64,000 nucleotides of DNA from Candidatus Nitrosoglobus terrae (GCF_002356115.1 NZ_AP014836.1:1923091-1987090); one strand, 5' to 3'. Counted from the stretch's first letter, positions 27,362-37,090 are shown. The notes: a model not told the origin generated them from the letters alone. Numbers and translations are program-made.

Positions 27362-28036
27362 GTGGCAATTACTGATTGGCCTACACTGGAAAGACCTCGA
27401 GAAAAATTACTTCAGAGAGGCCCAGGAGCATTATCTGATGCTGAGCTTTTAGCCATTTTTCTTCGTACTGGAGTTACTGGAAAAACCGCTGTTGACTTAG
27501 CGCGGGAACTTCTAGAAACCTTCGGGGGGTTACGTGCCTTATTAGAAGCTAGCCAAAGTGAATTTTGCCGTATTCCTGGCTTAGGATTAGCTAAATATAC
27601 ACAACTACAAGCCTGCTTGGAGATAGGTCGCCGACATTTAGAAGCCACCCTTAAACGAGGAGATGCACTCACCGATCCACTCACCACTAGACGATATTTA
27701 ATGGCGCGCTTACGCGCTTACCCTTTTGAAGTGTTCTCTTGTCTCTTTCTTGACAATCGACACCGAGTGCTTGCTTTTGAGGAATTATTTCAAGGCACCA
27801 TTAACAGTGCTAGTGTTCATCCCCGGGAGGTAGTTAAGCGTGCTCTAGCTCATAATGCCGCCGCCGTTATCTTAGCCCATAATCACCCCTCCGGGGTAGC
27901 AGAGCCTAGCCAAGCTGATAAAGCGATTACTCAACGACTCAAAGAGGCTTTAGATCTAGTGGATATTCGGGTTTTAGATCACGTTATTATTGGAGATGAA
28001 GAAACGCTCTCTTTTGCTGAACTAGGATTTATTTAA
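27362..28036 (+). CDS. radC: RadC family JAB-domain protein
   Basis: A 224-residue RadC homologue, starting at GTG 27362 ([17 protein letters not shown]), a classic family N-terminus. A helix-hairpin-helix part ([16 protein letters not shown]) precedes the JAB/MPN metal-binding segment [15 protein letters not shown]. The biochemical role is unsettled; older DNA-repair annotations are doubtful. Its 3' end overlaps the convergent folA 3' end by 15 bases. No clear ribosome site precedes the GTG. Confidence 0.94.
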   Translation: MAITDWPTLERPREKLLQRGPGALSDAELLAIFLRTGVTGKTAVDLARELLETFGGLRALLEASQSEFCRIPGLGLAKYTQLQACLEIGRRHLEATLKRGDALTDPLTTRRYLMARLRAYPFEVFSCLFLDNRHRVLAFEELFQGTINSASVHPREVVKRALAHNAAAVILAHNHPSGVAEPSQADKAITQRLKEALDLVDIRVLDHVIIGDEETLSFAELGFI

Positions 28037-28528
28037 ATTTAAGGATCGCTCCAAACGACTAAAACTATAGGGATAAAGGTTGTTAGCATCAGGGCTATGG
28101 TATTCTTGCCAAACTTCAATCCAAGCATCATAAGGATCGAGATCTGGAAACCAAGCATCTCCATTAAAAGATTCATACACCTGAGTCAAGTAAATACGCT
28201 GAGCTTTAGGCAGTGTTTGCCGATAAAGAGAAGCGCCCCCAATGATCATCATTTCTTCAGCTTCTTTAGCTACCTCTAACCCGCTTTCCAATGTATGTAC
28301 TACTGTACATCCCGATGCCTGATAGTGAGGATTGCGAGTAATCACAATATTATCTCGTCCTGGTAAAACACGCCCAATGGATTCATGAGTACAACGCCCC
28401 ATTAAAATAGGCTTTCCCATCGTAAGACGACGAAAGTTTTTCAGATCTGCGGGTAGATGCCAAGGCAGCTGATTATTACAACCTATAAGCTGGTTTTTAT
28501 CTACAGCAGCAATTAGCGAGATAATCAC
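28022..28528 (-). CDS. folA: Dihydrofolate reductase
   Basis: A 168-residue FolA reducing dihydrofolate with NADPH. Motifs: [41 protein letters not shown], and [23 protein letters not shown]. The active-site acid in the LPADLK segment is Asp, as in E. coli. It follows thyA by nine bases, forming the usual thyA-folA unit that regenerates folate consumed by thymidylate synthesis. Confidence 0.97.
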   Translation of the reverse strand: MIISLIAAVDKNQLIGCNNQLPWHLPADLKNFRRLTMGKPILMGRCTHESIGRVLPGRDNIVITRNPHYQASGCTVVHTLESGLEVAKEAEEMMIIGGASLYRQTLPKAQRIYLTQVYESFNGDAWFPDLDPYDAWIEVWQEYHSPDANNLYPYSFSRLERSLNLNKS

Positions 28529-28537
28529 ATTTACAGT

Positions 28538-29332
28538 TTACACTGAAACTGCTGCTTTAATTACAGAATGAGGGGTATATCCTATAACTTCTAAGTCTTC
28601 ATAAGCATAATCAAATAGAGAAGACGGTTTACGTTTAATGTGAAGCTGCGGTAATGGGCGAGGTTTTCTAAGCAGCTGTAGCCGTGCTAGCTCTAAGTGA
28701 TTTCGATAAAGATGAACATCTCCTCCCGTCCAAATAAACTCCCCCACGCCTAAATCACATTGCTGAGCGACTAGATGAGTTAAAAGGCTATAGGAGGCAA
28801 TATTAAAAGGAACACCCAAGAAAACATCGGCACTACGCTGATAGAGCTGACAGGATAAATTACCTTTGGCCACATAAAATTGAAATAAAACATGGCAAGG
28901 CGGCAACGCCATTTTATCGATCACTGCAGGGTTATAAGCCACTACGATATGGCGGCGACTATTAGGATTAGATTGTATTTGTTTAACCACCTCTGAGATC
29001 TGATCTAGAGACTTTCCATTGGGTAATGGCCAAGAGCGCCACTGATAACCATAAATGGGACCCAAATCCCCATGCTCATTAGCCCATTCATCCCAAATAG
29101 TCACCCCATGATCATGAAGATATTGGATATGAGTATCGCCTCTTAAAAACCATAACAATTCCACAAAAATAGAACGGATATGAAGTTTTTTAGTCGTGAT
29201 TAAAGGGAACCCTTGCTGTAAATCAAATCGCATCTGGTAGCCAAAAATGGATACTGTTCCAGTACCAGTTCGATCTTCCCGCTCAGTTCCAATATCAAGT
29301 ATCTTTTGCATCAAATCAAGATACTGTTTCAT
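28538..29332 (-). CDS. thyA: Thymidylate synthase
   Basis: A 264-residue ThyA, the same length as the E. coli enzyme. It methylates dUMP with methylene-tetrahydrofolate. Catalytic Cys146 is in [12 protein letters not shown]. The dUMP-binding region [14 protein letters not shown] and the C-terminal APHS-like [13 protein letters not shown] are present. With lgt upstream and folA downstream it forms a common gammaproteobacterial cluster. Confidence 0.98.
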   Translation of the reverse strand: MKQYLDLMQKILDIGTEREDRTGTGTVSIFGYQMRFDLQQGFPLITTKKLHIRSIFVELLWFLRGDTHIQYLHDHGVTIWDEWANEHGDLGPIYGYQWRSWPLPNGKSLDQISEVVKQIQSNPNSRRHIVVAYNPAVIDKMALPPCHVLFQFYVAKGNLSCQLYQRSADVFLGVPFNIASYSLLTHLVAQQCDLGVGEFIWTGGDVHLYRNHLELARLQLLRKPRPLPQLHIKRKPSSLFDYAYEDLEVIGYTPHSVIKAAVSV

Positions 29333-29380
29333 TGTTTATCTACTCACTGGTTACTCAGATAACCCCTTTATAGCTTCCTA

Positions 29381-30166
29381 TTAACGTTTCCAATAAGCCC
29401 ACCCTAAAAAACCTATACCCGCTATAATCATAGGTAAGCTTAAGATTTGACCCATAGTAACCCAGCCTAAAGTAAGATAGCCCAGTTGAGGATCAGGTAC
29501 ACGTACAAACTCTATAGCAAAACGAAACAAGCCATAACAGATAAGAAATAAACCTGATACCGCCATAGGGGGTCGATTTCGATTAGAAAAAAACCATAAA
29601 ATAAGGAAAAAAACCACTCCTTCTAAAGCAAACTCATAGAGCTGTGAAGGATGTCGAGGAATATCACCCGCTCTAGGGTCATGAAATATCATTCCCCAAG
29701 GTAGATCCGTTGCCTTACCCCACAGTTCACCATTGATAAAATTACCCATTCGACCTGCCCCTAATCCAACAGGGATAAGTGGGGCAATAAAATCAGTGAC
29801 TTGAAAAAAACTTCTACCCGTTTTACGGGCATAGATTCCCATTGCTATTAATACGCCTAGTAATCCTCCATGAAAGGACATTCCTCCTTGCCAAACTTTA
29901 AAAATACTACCAGGATTAGTGATGAGATAATCAAAACCATAAAAAAACACATAACCTAACCGGCCCCCTAATACCACTCCCAAGGCGCAATAAAATAGAA
30001 GATCATCAATTTGTTCTGGTTTCCAGCCTGACAATGGACGCTGAGCTCGAATCCGTCCCAGCCACCAGCCCCCAATAAAGCCAATGAGATACATTACGCC
30101 ATACCAGTGAATTTTAATTGGGCCTAGGGAAAGTGCAACCGGGTCAATATTTGGGTAATTAATCAT
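29381..30166 (-). CDS. lgt: Prolipoprotein diacylglyceryl transferase
   Basis: An Lgt of about 261 residues transferring diacylglycerol from phosphatidylglycerol to lipobox Cys. Seven hydrophobic segments. The family signature is [18 protein letters not shown], with HGGLLG before it and RHPSQLYEF after. The longer frame opens at TTG 30178; I chose ATG 30166 ([15 protein letters not shown]), which matches typical starts. lgt-thyA adjacency is conserved. Confidence 0.96.
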   Translation of the reverse strand: MINYPNIDPVALSLGPIKIHWYGVMYLIGFIGGWWLGRIRAQRPLSGWKPEQIDDLLFYCALGVVLGGRLGYVFFYGFDYLITNPGSIFKVWQGGMSFHGGLLGVLIAMGIYARKTGRSFFQVTDFIAPLIPVGLGAGRMGNFINGELWGKATDLPWGMIFHDPRAGDIPRHPSQLYEFALEGVVFFLILWFFSNRNRPPMAVSGLFLICYGLFRFAIEFVRVPDPQLGYLTLGWVTMGQILSLPMIIAGIGFLGWAYWKR

Positions 30167-30247
30167 GTGGGCACTCAACTAAATTAAAAATCGATCATTA
30201 GTAGTCACCTTATTATAAGAAATTTATTTATTTTTTTCTTAAGATAC

Positions 30248-30280
30248 AAAGGGCAGCTGAAATACGATCAGCTACCCTTT
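30248..30280 (-). terminator. Hairpin terminator after the secreted-protein/TonB-receptor unit
   Basis: A near-perfect stem of 12 pairs (AAAGGG, one mismatch, AGCTGA against TCAGCT, mismatch, CCCTTT) with a 7-base loop. It lies 58 bases past the stop of the gene at 30338. The following T-run is short, so strength is uncertain. Confidence 0.5.
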
Positions 30281-30337
30281 ATCTAGAGAATCAATAGTTT
30301 AAGCTAATAACGCTTTTAATTATTAATATTTAAATAG

Positions 30338-31030
30338 CTACTGCTTACTCACTTCTCTTGGGAAAGGTTTAATTGCGGTTTTACAGGCCTCGTTTTCTAG
30401 CCGTTGATAGGTAATCCAGCCAAGCTCGCGAGAGACAATCTGATGAGAAGATGATCTTTTAGCATTATGTTCACTTTGAATCCAGCCATTGGGGGTAACC
30501 AAGATGGTATTATTTCGATCTAAATGATCATAGTCAGTTCGATTAAAACCAAAAGGAGCCCCATTATCCCGAAATGGTTTCTCGGCCTGACCGGCATGAC
30601 ACTGCCATTGATTCATCTCCCAAGGAGCGCTGCATTGATAGCGCAACTTGCGGTCTTTATTACCATAGGCCGTACTCCATACTTTTTGCGTCCAAGTCTC
30701 TTTATCAGGATTATACTGCCACTCTTCATGAAAATGAGTATTAGGCTCTTGCTTATCATTAAAGGTCACATGCTGTAGGATAAAAGTATCTTCCTCTCCA
30801 TGCTTGAAACTTATCCATTCTCTGCTAGGTTTATCAACAATCCCTTCTTGATGTTTTTTAGAAAAAAGATCATGCACCCCATCTTCTGCAAAACGATAAG
30901 TAACATCGAAACATCCTGACAAATTCTCCACATTCTCTATCCCCTTAGGCAAAGGATCTGCCAAAGCAATATTTACCCCATTCCCAAATATAATTATAAA
31001 CCCCCATCTTAATAAATAACGATAATTCAT
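30338..31030 (-). CDS. Secreted protein, DUF6607-like, downstream of a TonB receptor
   Basis: A 230-residue protein with a signal peptide (hydrophobic start, cleavage near NIALADPLPK). Its mature part has many Trp and Tyr: NLSGCFDVTYRFAEDG, WISFKHGEEDTFILQHV, HFHEEWQYNPDKETWTQKVW. This pattern resembles DUF6607 proteins, a beta-rich family of unknown function; I hold that family call loosely. It lies 115 bases after the TonB receptor on the same strand, with a terminator behind, so the two probably form one unit with a shared iron-related role. Confidence 0.55.
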   Translation of the reverse strand: MNYRYLLRWGFIIIFGNGVNIALADPLPKGIENVENLSGCFDVTYRFAEDGVHDLFSKKHQEGIVDKPSREWISFKHGEEDTFILQHVTFNDKQEPNTHFHEEWQYNPDKETWTQKVWSTAYGNKDRKLRYQCSAPWEMNQWQCHAGQAEKPFRDNGAPFGFNRTDYDHLDRNNTILVTPNGWIQSEHNAKRSSSHQIVSRELGWITYQRLENEACKTAIKPFPREVSKQ

Positions 31031-31145
31031 TATATTCTGCTCCTAGATATCACTAAATAATTCTGCTACTGCCCATCAGGTAGCACTAGCAGCATCAAGT
31101 TTGTCATTGGCGTAACAGTTATTTTTACGTCATTGCATCCTCCAA

Positions 31146-33554
31146 TTAAAAATTAATATGTATCGCTGCACTAAAGTTACGCCCTGGCATACTGAGGCGA
31201 TCAGCTGGGAGACCCCCAGTGCCCGCATCGTTAAGACCATTACCAGCAACTAAATTGCCCAGCACACCGCCATTTAAGTTACCCCAATCCCAATATTTAC
31301 GGTCGGTCATATTATTAACCCCAAAATATAAGGTAACGTTTTCAATAGGCTGATAATGAGCAAAAAAATCTAATAAACCATACCCATCGGGAATGAAAGC
31401 AGGCACACTCAACTTAGGGTGACGGCGTACTAAGGTGCCTATTAATTGGGCACCCCAAGTTCTCTTATCATAAGCTAAGCCAAGCGACATCTTGGCTGGA
31501 TCAATAGTGTTAAGAGGAGAATAAAAATTATTACCCGGTTCCATCAGATATCCTCTTGATATCGCACCGGCACCACGAAACGACCAGCCCTGCAAAGCCT
31601 TACTGAAAGCATCCAGCTGTAATTGGCCGCTGATCTCTATCCCTTCGATATTGGCATGTGGAGCGTTGACAGATTGGAAAAACACATTGGTAGCCGCCCC
31701 TTGTGCAATCTGATATGCCCATGAAGGTACCTGATCAGGCGCTAATGCAAAGCCTGACCAAATAAAATTGTGGTAAGTATTATAATAGGCAGCAACATTA
31801 AACCAGCCCGCTTCTCCTTGCCCACGGAAGCCTATCTCAGCGTTGTCGCTGGTTTCAGACTTTAGATTCTCATTAGGTAGAGAAGCAATATTCAAGCCCG
31901 GAACGGGTTGCTCATTCCAAGAACCAGAAAGCTCACTATAAAGCGGTGGCCGAAACCCCTGAGCGTAATTACCATAAAAACTCAATTCATCGGTAAAGTG
32001 CCACAGCAGGCCAAACTTAGGTGAAATATTATTATCTATAAAATCTCGCTGTACAAAACCGTTATTATAACGCAGATATAAAGCATCTTTCTCTGGCAAA
32101 TACTCATAGCGCTGGGCCCGTACTGCAGGCGTGAGGGTTAATCGTCCCCCCAGTAAATCAATTTTATCTTCCCAAAATACGGCATAGCGATGAGTATTAC
32201 TTTCTGGGATCAGGTGCAGTGGATAAGGGGTGGGCGTAAAAGGTGGACTCATGCCAGTTGCACCAGTAATCTTATCCCTACCATAACCATTGACAAGAGA
32301 TCGATCATTAGCTCCTGATCCCTCAGCACCGTAAGTCATGGTCTGCTGTACTGAGCCATCACCCCCAAAATGCTTAACCCCAATCCATTTACCCCCTGCT
32401 ATCCATTCTGCAAGCGGCATATTGTCGTAGAAACGAAATACTTTATTAGTATCAGTTTGAGTATTGGTGTAAGAACTGGCCTGTCGCCAATACAAGCGCC
32501 AAGTAAAAGTATCCGCAAATAAAGAATTCAGGTGGGGAAAATTCTGGCCGATACTGGCCTGCAATTGAGTGCTGCTATCCTGAGAATAGTAGAAATTTGG
32601 CGTAAAATCTGTATGGGCAACGGGTATTAAATTGGATAAACCATTCGTACGGGTAAACTGGCGGAAGACATTCACTGTAATGCGATCTGTACGACCGCTA
32701 TCAGCAATATGCACATACTTACTGAGTAGACCATCGACATTATAGCCTAAAGGATCGGGCTTAGTACGCTCTGCACCAATACCGCCAACAGTGCCCATAT
32801 TGCTGGTTTGGTGGCCGAAACGGTAATTAAGATTAAGCATAAAGCCATTATGTTCATTACCCACAGCAAACGTGCCGGTACTATTGTAACTACCATCTAC
32901 GCTTTGGTACTGCTCTTTCAGAAAGGTATAAATAGATTTACCGGAATCTAGATAATCAGCTGGATCTTTAGTATTCAGGATCACAGACCCCGCTAAAGCA
33001 TCCGATCGATATAAAGCAGAGATGGGCCCTCGAATAATTTCAACATTCTTCATAGTTTCAAGATCAATAAAATTTCGACCAGAACGAAAGCTACCTCCAG
33101 CCACATCTGCCCCAAATGAATTGATCATGGGCACTCCATCAATTTCCATATAAGTACGGTTACCCGATAAACCTCGAACATTAAAACTATCTAAGCCAAA
33201 TCGACCGGTAGTACCAATTGCCGACACCCCTGGCTCGTAGCGAACTAGCTCCCTAACATTATTGACCAACTGATGATCCATTTGCTCCCGATCGATGATC
33301 GAGGCAGTACCAGGACGATCAAGCTCAAGCTCACCTTGTACTCTAGCAGGGCGATGGCTGTTACCACTTACTTGAATAGTAGGCAGATCTGTCGCTTCAG
33401 CACTTGATTTTCTGGAAGATTTTGCTGGCGCCTCTACAGCGAGGGCGGCCCCTCCCCAAAGTGGCACTATAAACATGGCGCAAGCTGCAACCGCAAAAGA
33501 CCTTGAGCTAAAGGTCATTGAAAAATCTACTACTTTCCTTAAGCCCATATCCAT
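31146..33554 (-). CDS. TonB-dependent outer-membrane receptor, haem/haemoglobin/transferrin type
   Basis: An 802-residue outer-membrane receptor. A signal peptide is followed by the TonB-box-like region LPTIQVSGN. The plug domain has LVRYEPGVSAIGTTG, FNVRGLSGNRTYMEIDGVP and VEIIRGPISALYRSDALAGSV. A beta-barrel closes with a terminal Phe (FSAAIHINF). The plug spelling is that of the haem/haemoglobin/transferrin/lactoferrin receptor group, but the ligand cannot be read from sequence. A Fur-like site overlaps the predicted promoter upstream. MDMGLRK precedes the signal, so the true start could be the Met at residue 3 or 13. Confidence 0.88.
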   Translation of the reverse strand: MDMGLRKVVDFSMTFSSRSFAVAACAMFIVPLWGGAALAVEAPAKSSRKSSAEATDLPTIQVSGNSHRPARVQGELELDRPGTASIIDREQMDHQLVNNVRELVRYEPGVSAIGTTGRFGLDSFNVRGLSGNRTYMEIDGVPMINSFGADVAGGSFRSGRNFIDLETMKNVEIIRGPISALYRSDALAGSVILNTKDPADYLDSGKSIYTFLKEQYQSVDGSYNSTGTFAVGNEHNGFMLNLNYRFGHQTSNMGTVGGIGAERTKPDPLGYNVDGLLSKYVHIADSGRTDRITVNVFRQFTRTNGLSNLIPVAHTDFTPNFYYSQDSSTQLQASIGQNFPHLNSLFADTFTWRLYWRQASSYTNTQTDTNKVFRFYDNMPLAEWIAGGKWIGVKHFGGDGSVQQTMTYGAEGSGANDRSLVNGYGRDKITGATGMSPPFTPTPYPLHLIPESNTHRYAVFWEDKIDLLGGRLTLTPAVRAQRYEYLPEKDALYLRYNNGFVQRDFIDNNISPKFGLLWHFTDELSFYGNYAQGFRPPLYSELSGSWNEQPVPGLNIASLPNENLKSETSDNAEIGFRGQGEAGWFNVAAYYNTYHNFIWSGFALAPDQVPSWAYQIAQGAATNVFFQSVNAPHANIEGIEISGQLQLDAFSKALQGWSFRGAGAISRGYLMEPGNNFYSPLNTIDPAKMSLGLAYDKRTWGAQLIGTLVRRHPKLSVPAFIPDGYGLLDFFAHYQPIENVTLYFGVNNMTDRKYWDWGNLNGGVLGNLVAGNGLNDAGTGGLPADRLSMPGRNFSAAIHINF

Positions 33555-33589
33555 ATTTATTTAATACTAAATCTTATTTTATTATTAAA

Positions 33590-33622
33590 CTAAATGATAA
33601 TTATTTATTTTAATAAATGCAA
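33590..33622 (-). promoter_or_regulatory. Putative Fur-controlled promoter of the TonB receptor
   Basis: On the minus strand TTGCAT (33622-33617) and TATCAT (33599-33594) are separated by 17 bases and read as -35 and -10. A Fur-like operator at 33590-33608 covers the -10. Its central 13 bases, AATGATAATTATT on the plus strand, match the consensus core AATGATAATCATT at 12 positions; the outer six bases do not match. It lies about 40 bases upstream of the receptor start, suiting iron-dependent repression. AT-rich surroundings raise the chance-match risk. Confidence 0.5.
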
Positions 33623-33804
33623 TTAATTATCGTTTAATAAATACTATGAAACTGATAACGACCTAGCAGCTTTAGAGCAGATGGGTAGATCCAATTAAAA
33701 TAACTTAGCTAAAAGCTACTTTACCTAGGGAAGATGCCTTAAAATCCTCAAACGATTAAATAGGATCTAAGATCTATCCTCTATTTAGAAAGGCTAAGAA
33801 AATA

Positions 33805-34566
33805 ATGGTCACTAAAGCAGATTTCCTCAAATATGCTGCCGATCAGGCTATAGATGAAGCTCATCGACAAAACCTAGAACCTGCAGCAATAAAAATACTA
33901 ATCGCTGAGGCTCAAACAATCATTGAAGATATTTTTCTCTCCATACACTGGGCGACTCAACAAGAAGATGCCACGTATTCTAAAGAAGCGCTATCTGCTT
34001 GGAATCATCGATCTTTAGATGAAAGAGAAGCTGATTGGCGCTATCTAAGTTTTACTCAAGATTTAGAACATGCTGTTGAGCGTTATTTGCAAACCCCATG
34101 GCTTCATTGCTCCATATTAGACTGGCTAATCATTGACATCTTAATTTATAAAGACTACCTGACCATGCTGGATACTATTCGTGGCCGCACCATGCCTTTA
34201 AGTCGTTATCAATCTAAAAAATCAGGCAAAACTACCTTTAGAGTGCTAGCTGAATTATGGAGAACCGGTTTATTCATATTAAAAATTGCTGCTTGGTTTA
34301 CCATATTTGCTGCCGTTTCCCCCGTCTCGCCTGCGGGGCCGTTGCTTTGGATAGCTCTAACTATCGGCTGGCTAGGGAGAAAATGGGTTATTTGGAAAAA
34401 AAATAACGCCATTTTAAAGAGGATGTTTGCTATTTACACCATTTTTAATCCAGCTCACCAAGATTGGCGTAAGCTATGGGAGGAATTAAAGCAAAGCCAA
34501 AAATTAGGCGCTCTATGGGATAACCTAGTTTACCAACTGGTCGAAAAGAAAATGAAATCGGTATAA
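33805..34566 (+). CDS. Hypothetical membrane protein upstream of rlmJ
   Basis: A 253-residue protein not recognised. The first 160 residues are soluble and helix-rich with many acidic and aromatic residues (IFLSIHWATQQED, WLHCSILDWLIIDILIYKDY). Two adjacent hydrophobic segments lie near 165-200 (LFILKIAAWFTIFAAVSP and PLLWIALTIGWLG), then a basic tail. That suggests an inner-membrane hairpin with cytoplasmic domains. It lies eight bases before rlmJ, so the two are likely co-transcribed. Confidence 0.6.
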   Translation: MVTKADFLKYAADQAIDEAHRQNLEPAAIKILIAEAQTIIEDIFLSIHWATQQEDATYSKEALSAWNHRSLDEREADWRYLSFTQDLEHAVERYLQTPWLHCSILDWLIIDILIYKDYLTMLDTIRGRTMPLSRYQSKKSGKTTFRVLAELWRTGLFILKIAAWFTIFAAVSPVSPAGPLLWIALTIGWLGRKWVIWKKNNAILKRMFAIYTIFNPAHQDWRKLWEELKQSQKLGALWDNLVYQLVEKKMKSV

Positions 34567-34574
34567 CACTCTAA

Positions 34575-35423
34575 ATGTTCAGTTATCGCCATGCCTTTCA
34601 CGCCGGCAATCATGCCGATGTTCTTAAACATATTATCCTAATACATTTGCTACGCTACCTCTCTCAAAAGGACAAACCCCTTTGGTATATCGATACCCAT
34701 GCGGGGGCAGCGCTTTATAGACTAGATGAGGGGTACGCTATTAAAAATAAAGAATATGAAAATGGCATTAGCCGGTTATGGACCGATACAAATATAGCCA
34801 ACGCTCTCCTAATAGACTATCTAGATCAGGTACGAATACACAATTCAAATAATCGCTTATATTGCTACCCAGGTTCCTCTCAGATCGCGACACAAATACT
34901 TCGAGAACAAGATCGACTGCGGGTATTTGAACTGCACTCCACTGAGGGGAAACAACTAGAACAGTATTTTTATTCTGCTAGCCCTCGGGTAATTGCGCAA
35001 GCTAGCGATGGTTTTAACAGCTTACGATCCTTGCTACCTCCTACCTCCAAACGCGGATTAGTGTTAATTGATCCCTCTTATGAGGATAAACGTGATTATC
35101 AACGGGTATTAACAGCACTACAAGAAGGATTAAAGCGCTTTAAAACTGGGGTCTATGTTATTTGGTATCCACAATTACAAAATCGAGAATCCTATAGATT
35201 TCCTAGCAAACTTAAGCAGCTACCAAACTCAAGCTGGCTACATGTAACCCTCACGGTAAAATCACCTGAAGCCAGTGGTTTTGGGCTATATGGTAGCGGT
35301 ATTTTTATTCTAAATCCTTCTTGGAAGCTACCTGAAGCATTGGGTTTAATCATGCCGTATCTAGTTAAAATCTTAAAGCAAGATAACAATGCAGATTTCA
35401 CCTTAGAGTGGAATCTGAAATAA
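34575..35423 (+). CDS. rlmJ: 23S rRNA A2030 N6-methyltransferase RlmJ
   Basis: A 282-residue SAM-dependent methyltransferase. It starts MFSYRHAFHAGNHADVLKH, the signature N-terminus, followed by YIDTHAGAALYRL for SAM binding. The catalytic motif is DPSY (LVLIDPSYEDKRDY), as in N6-adenine methyltransferases. The C-terminal GSGIFILNPSW is also typical. Length is usual for RlmJ (formerly YhiR). Confidence 0.95.
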   Translation: MFSYRHAFHAGNHADVLKHIILIHLLRYLSQKDKPLWYIDTHAGAALYRLDEGYAIKNKEYENGISRLWTDTNIANALLIDYLDQVRIHNSNNRLYCYPGSSQIATQILREQDRLRVFELHSTEGKQLEQYFYSASPRVIAQASDGFNSLRSLLPPTSKRGLVLIDPSYEDKRDYQRVLTALQEGLKRFKTGVYVIWYPQLQNRESYRFPSKLKQLPNSSWLHVTLTVKSPEASGFGLYGSGIFILNPSWKLPEALGLIMPYLVKILKQDNNADFTLEWNLK

Positions 35424-35501
35424 CAATTTATTAATCAATTTCTAGGTTAGGTAACAAGGGTAGGTATCTTTATCATTTTATAACTAAGAGAGAAAATTAC
35501 T

Positions 35502-35861
35502 ATGAAAACTATCAGCTATTTAATCTTACTTGGGGGAGTCTTATCCCTAGTTTCGATAACTGCTTCGGGTGCAAATTTATCTTCTTCTCAAAACACTTAC
35601 CCAGCTCTAAAAATGGGGATAAACAAAGATAAAGAAATGCGTAGTGATGAAAGATTTAAAAAAATGGACAAAAATAGGGATGGAAGAATCAGTAAGCAAG
35701 AACTTAGAAGCAAAGGAGGCAATAAATTTAAGCGCTTAGACACTAATAAAGACGGTTATGTCAGCAAAGAAGAATTTGAAGCCAATGGTAAAAAACATCA
35801 AAGAAGACAAAATAAAAGGCACTCTAAAAAGGAAGGAAGTCAATTTCAAGGACAATATTAA
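35502..35861 (+). CDS. Secreted EF-hand protein 1
   Basis: A 119-residue protein with a signal peptide (cleavage near TASGA) and two canonical EF-hand loops: DKNRDGRISKQE at 56-67 and DTNKDGYVSKEE at 80-91. Both have Asp at 1 and 3 or equivalents, Gly at 6 and Glu at 12, so both should bind calcium in the periplasm or outside. A very basic tail (KKHQRRQNKRHSKK) could bind polyanions or membranes. AGAGAG lies upstream of the ATG. First of three related genes in a row. Confidence 0.85.
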   Translation: MKTISYLILLGGVLSLVSITASGANLSSSQNTYPALKMGINKDKEMRSDERFKKMDKNRDGRISKQELRSKGGNKFKRLDTNKDGYVSKEEFEANGKKHQRRQNKRHSKKEGSQFQGQY

Positions 35862-36115
35862 TTAAGCCTACTCTACGTTCACCCGGTATTTATTCCTAAA
35901 ACTGTATTGATCAGATAAAACCATTAGTTGAAATCACCCCTATAGAGTGGCTTAAAACAAGCAATTTTTATAATCTAAGCTATTTTTAGCCTATCATACT
36001 TTTCTGAATATACTCTTAATATCAGTCACTTATTGATATTTTTAAATAAATGGCACGGAATTAGCTAGTAATTAATTAAGCTAGTTTAAAATTATGAATA
36101 GAGAAAGGAGAATTT

Positions 36116-36454
36116 ATGAAAATTATTAAAATGATGGGTTGTTCAATACTTTTCAGTGGGGCTTTATCGCTAGCTTCAGCGCCTGTTTTCGCTGAAAACC
36201 AATCTTCCCTACAAAAAACAAATATAACCAAAAAGCAAGAAATGCACGATAAAAGCTGGTTTCAAGAAATGGATAAAAATGGGGATGGAAAAATCAGCAA
36301 GCAAGAGTTTGAGCAAGCGGCAGATAGTAGATTTGCAAGCATGGATACTAATAAAGACACTCATGTGAGCATACAAGAATTTGTAGCTTCTGCTAAGACA
36401 TGGAAAAAGGAGCATGCAGGGAATTATTCACGGCACGGAAATCACAGCTTGTAG
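36116..36454 (+). CDS. Secreted EF-hand protein 2
   Basis: A 112-residue protein with a signal peptide (ending SAPVFAEN) and two EF-hand loops. DKNGDGKISKQE at 53-64 is canonical. DTNKDTHVSIQE at 77-88 has lost the Gly at position 6, so the second site is probably weaker. An AAGGAG ribosome site lies just before the ATG. It shares layout and spelling with the neighbours at 35502 and 36708, which points to local duplication. Confidence 0.83.
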   Translation: MKIIKMMGCSILFSGALSLASAPVFAENQSSLQKTNITKKQEMHDKSWFQEMDKNGDGKISKQEFEQAADSRFASMDTNKDTHVSIQEFVASAKTWKKEHAGNYSRHGNHSL

Positions 36455-36527
36455 AAGGCATTAATCATAATAAGCAGGCATTATAATAAAAAAACTTATA
36501 TAGTTAGTAAGGAAGTTTTAATGTATG

Positions 36528-36572
36528 CCCTGTCTAAGTTGTCTAGTTTGGGGTTAGGCAGGGTTTTTCTTT
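36528..36572 (+). terminator. Rho-independent terminator after EF-hand gene 2
   Basis: An imperfect stem CCCTGTCTAA against TTAGGCAGGG with a loop of about 16 bases is followed directly by TTTTTCTTT. It lies about 75 bases past the stop of the second EF-hand gene and separates it from the third. Confidence 0.7.
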
Positions 36573-36707
36573 AAGTGTATTTGTCAGGCTCGTTCTTGGC
36601 CTAATTTCCACAGCACCAAATTCCATTCTCTTGCTCTTGATGATAAATGCTTTTATCATTTAGGTGTGTTTACTTACAGTTTTCCAATAATAGCTAGTAA
36701 AGAGATA

Positions 36708-37073
36708 ATGTATATACAAGCCACGAATCGATTTAAAGCCCTACGGGCTTTCCTCCTAGGAGGATTTCTATCACTAGTTTTAGCTCCTGCTTTTGGCACT
36801 GGAGCTATGCCCTTTCCTGTACACCCTAACTATTGGGGAAAATTAGGGGAGGAATATAAAGAGATAGATAGGAATAAAGATGACCAGATCAGCAAAAGAG
36901 AATTTGAGGAGGCAGCAGATGTAGAGTTTGACGAGCTAGATGCTAACCACGATGGTTATATTAGCGAGGAAGAATTTAGTCACTTTGAGTGCCTAGACAC
37001 TAACCACGATGGCTATATCAGCACAGAGGAATTCAAAGCCAACAGTGGTCGCCCCTGTCGCCGTTTCAGATAA
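36708..37073 (+). CDS. Secreted EF-hand protein 3 (three EF-hands)
   Basis: A 121-residue protein; the frame opens at GTG 36666, but ATG 36708 (MYIQATNRFKAL) gives a proper signal peptide and has AGAG upstream. Three EF-hand loops: DRNKDDQISKRE at 54-65 (Asp instead of Gly at position 6), DANHDGYISEEE at 78-89 and DTNHDGYISTEE at 97-108. The last two are almost identical, suggesting an internal duplication. Probably a calcium-binding envelope protein; role unknown. Confidence 0.83.
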   Translation: MYIQATNRFKALRAFLLGGFLSLVLAPAFGTGAMPFPVHPNYWGKLGEEYKEIDRNKDDQISKREFEEAADVEFDELDANHDGYISEEEFSHFECLDTNHDGYISTEEFKANSGRPCRRFR

Positions 37074-37090
37074 TATCTATCTATATTCCA

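Noticed and set aside
35502-37073. Lanmodulin-like lanthanide-binding proteins
   Set aside because: The loops lack the Pro at position 2 that marks lanmodulin EF-hands. They read as ordinary calcium loops.
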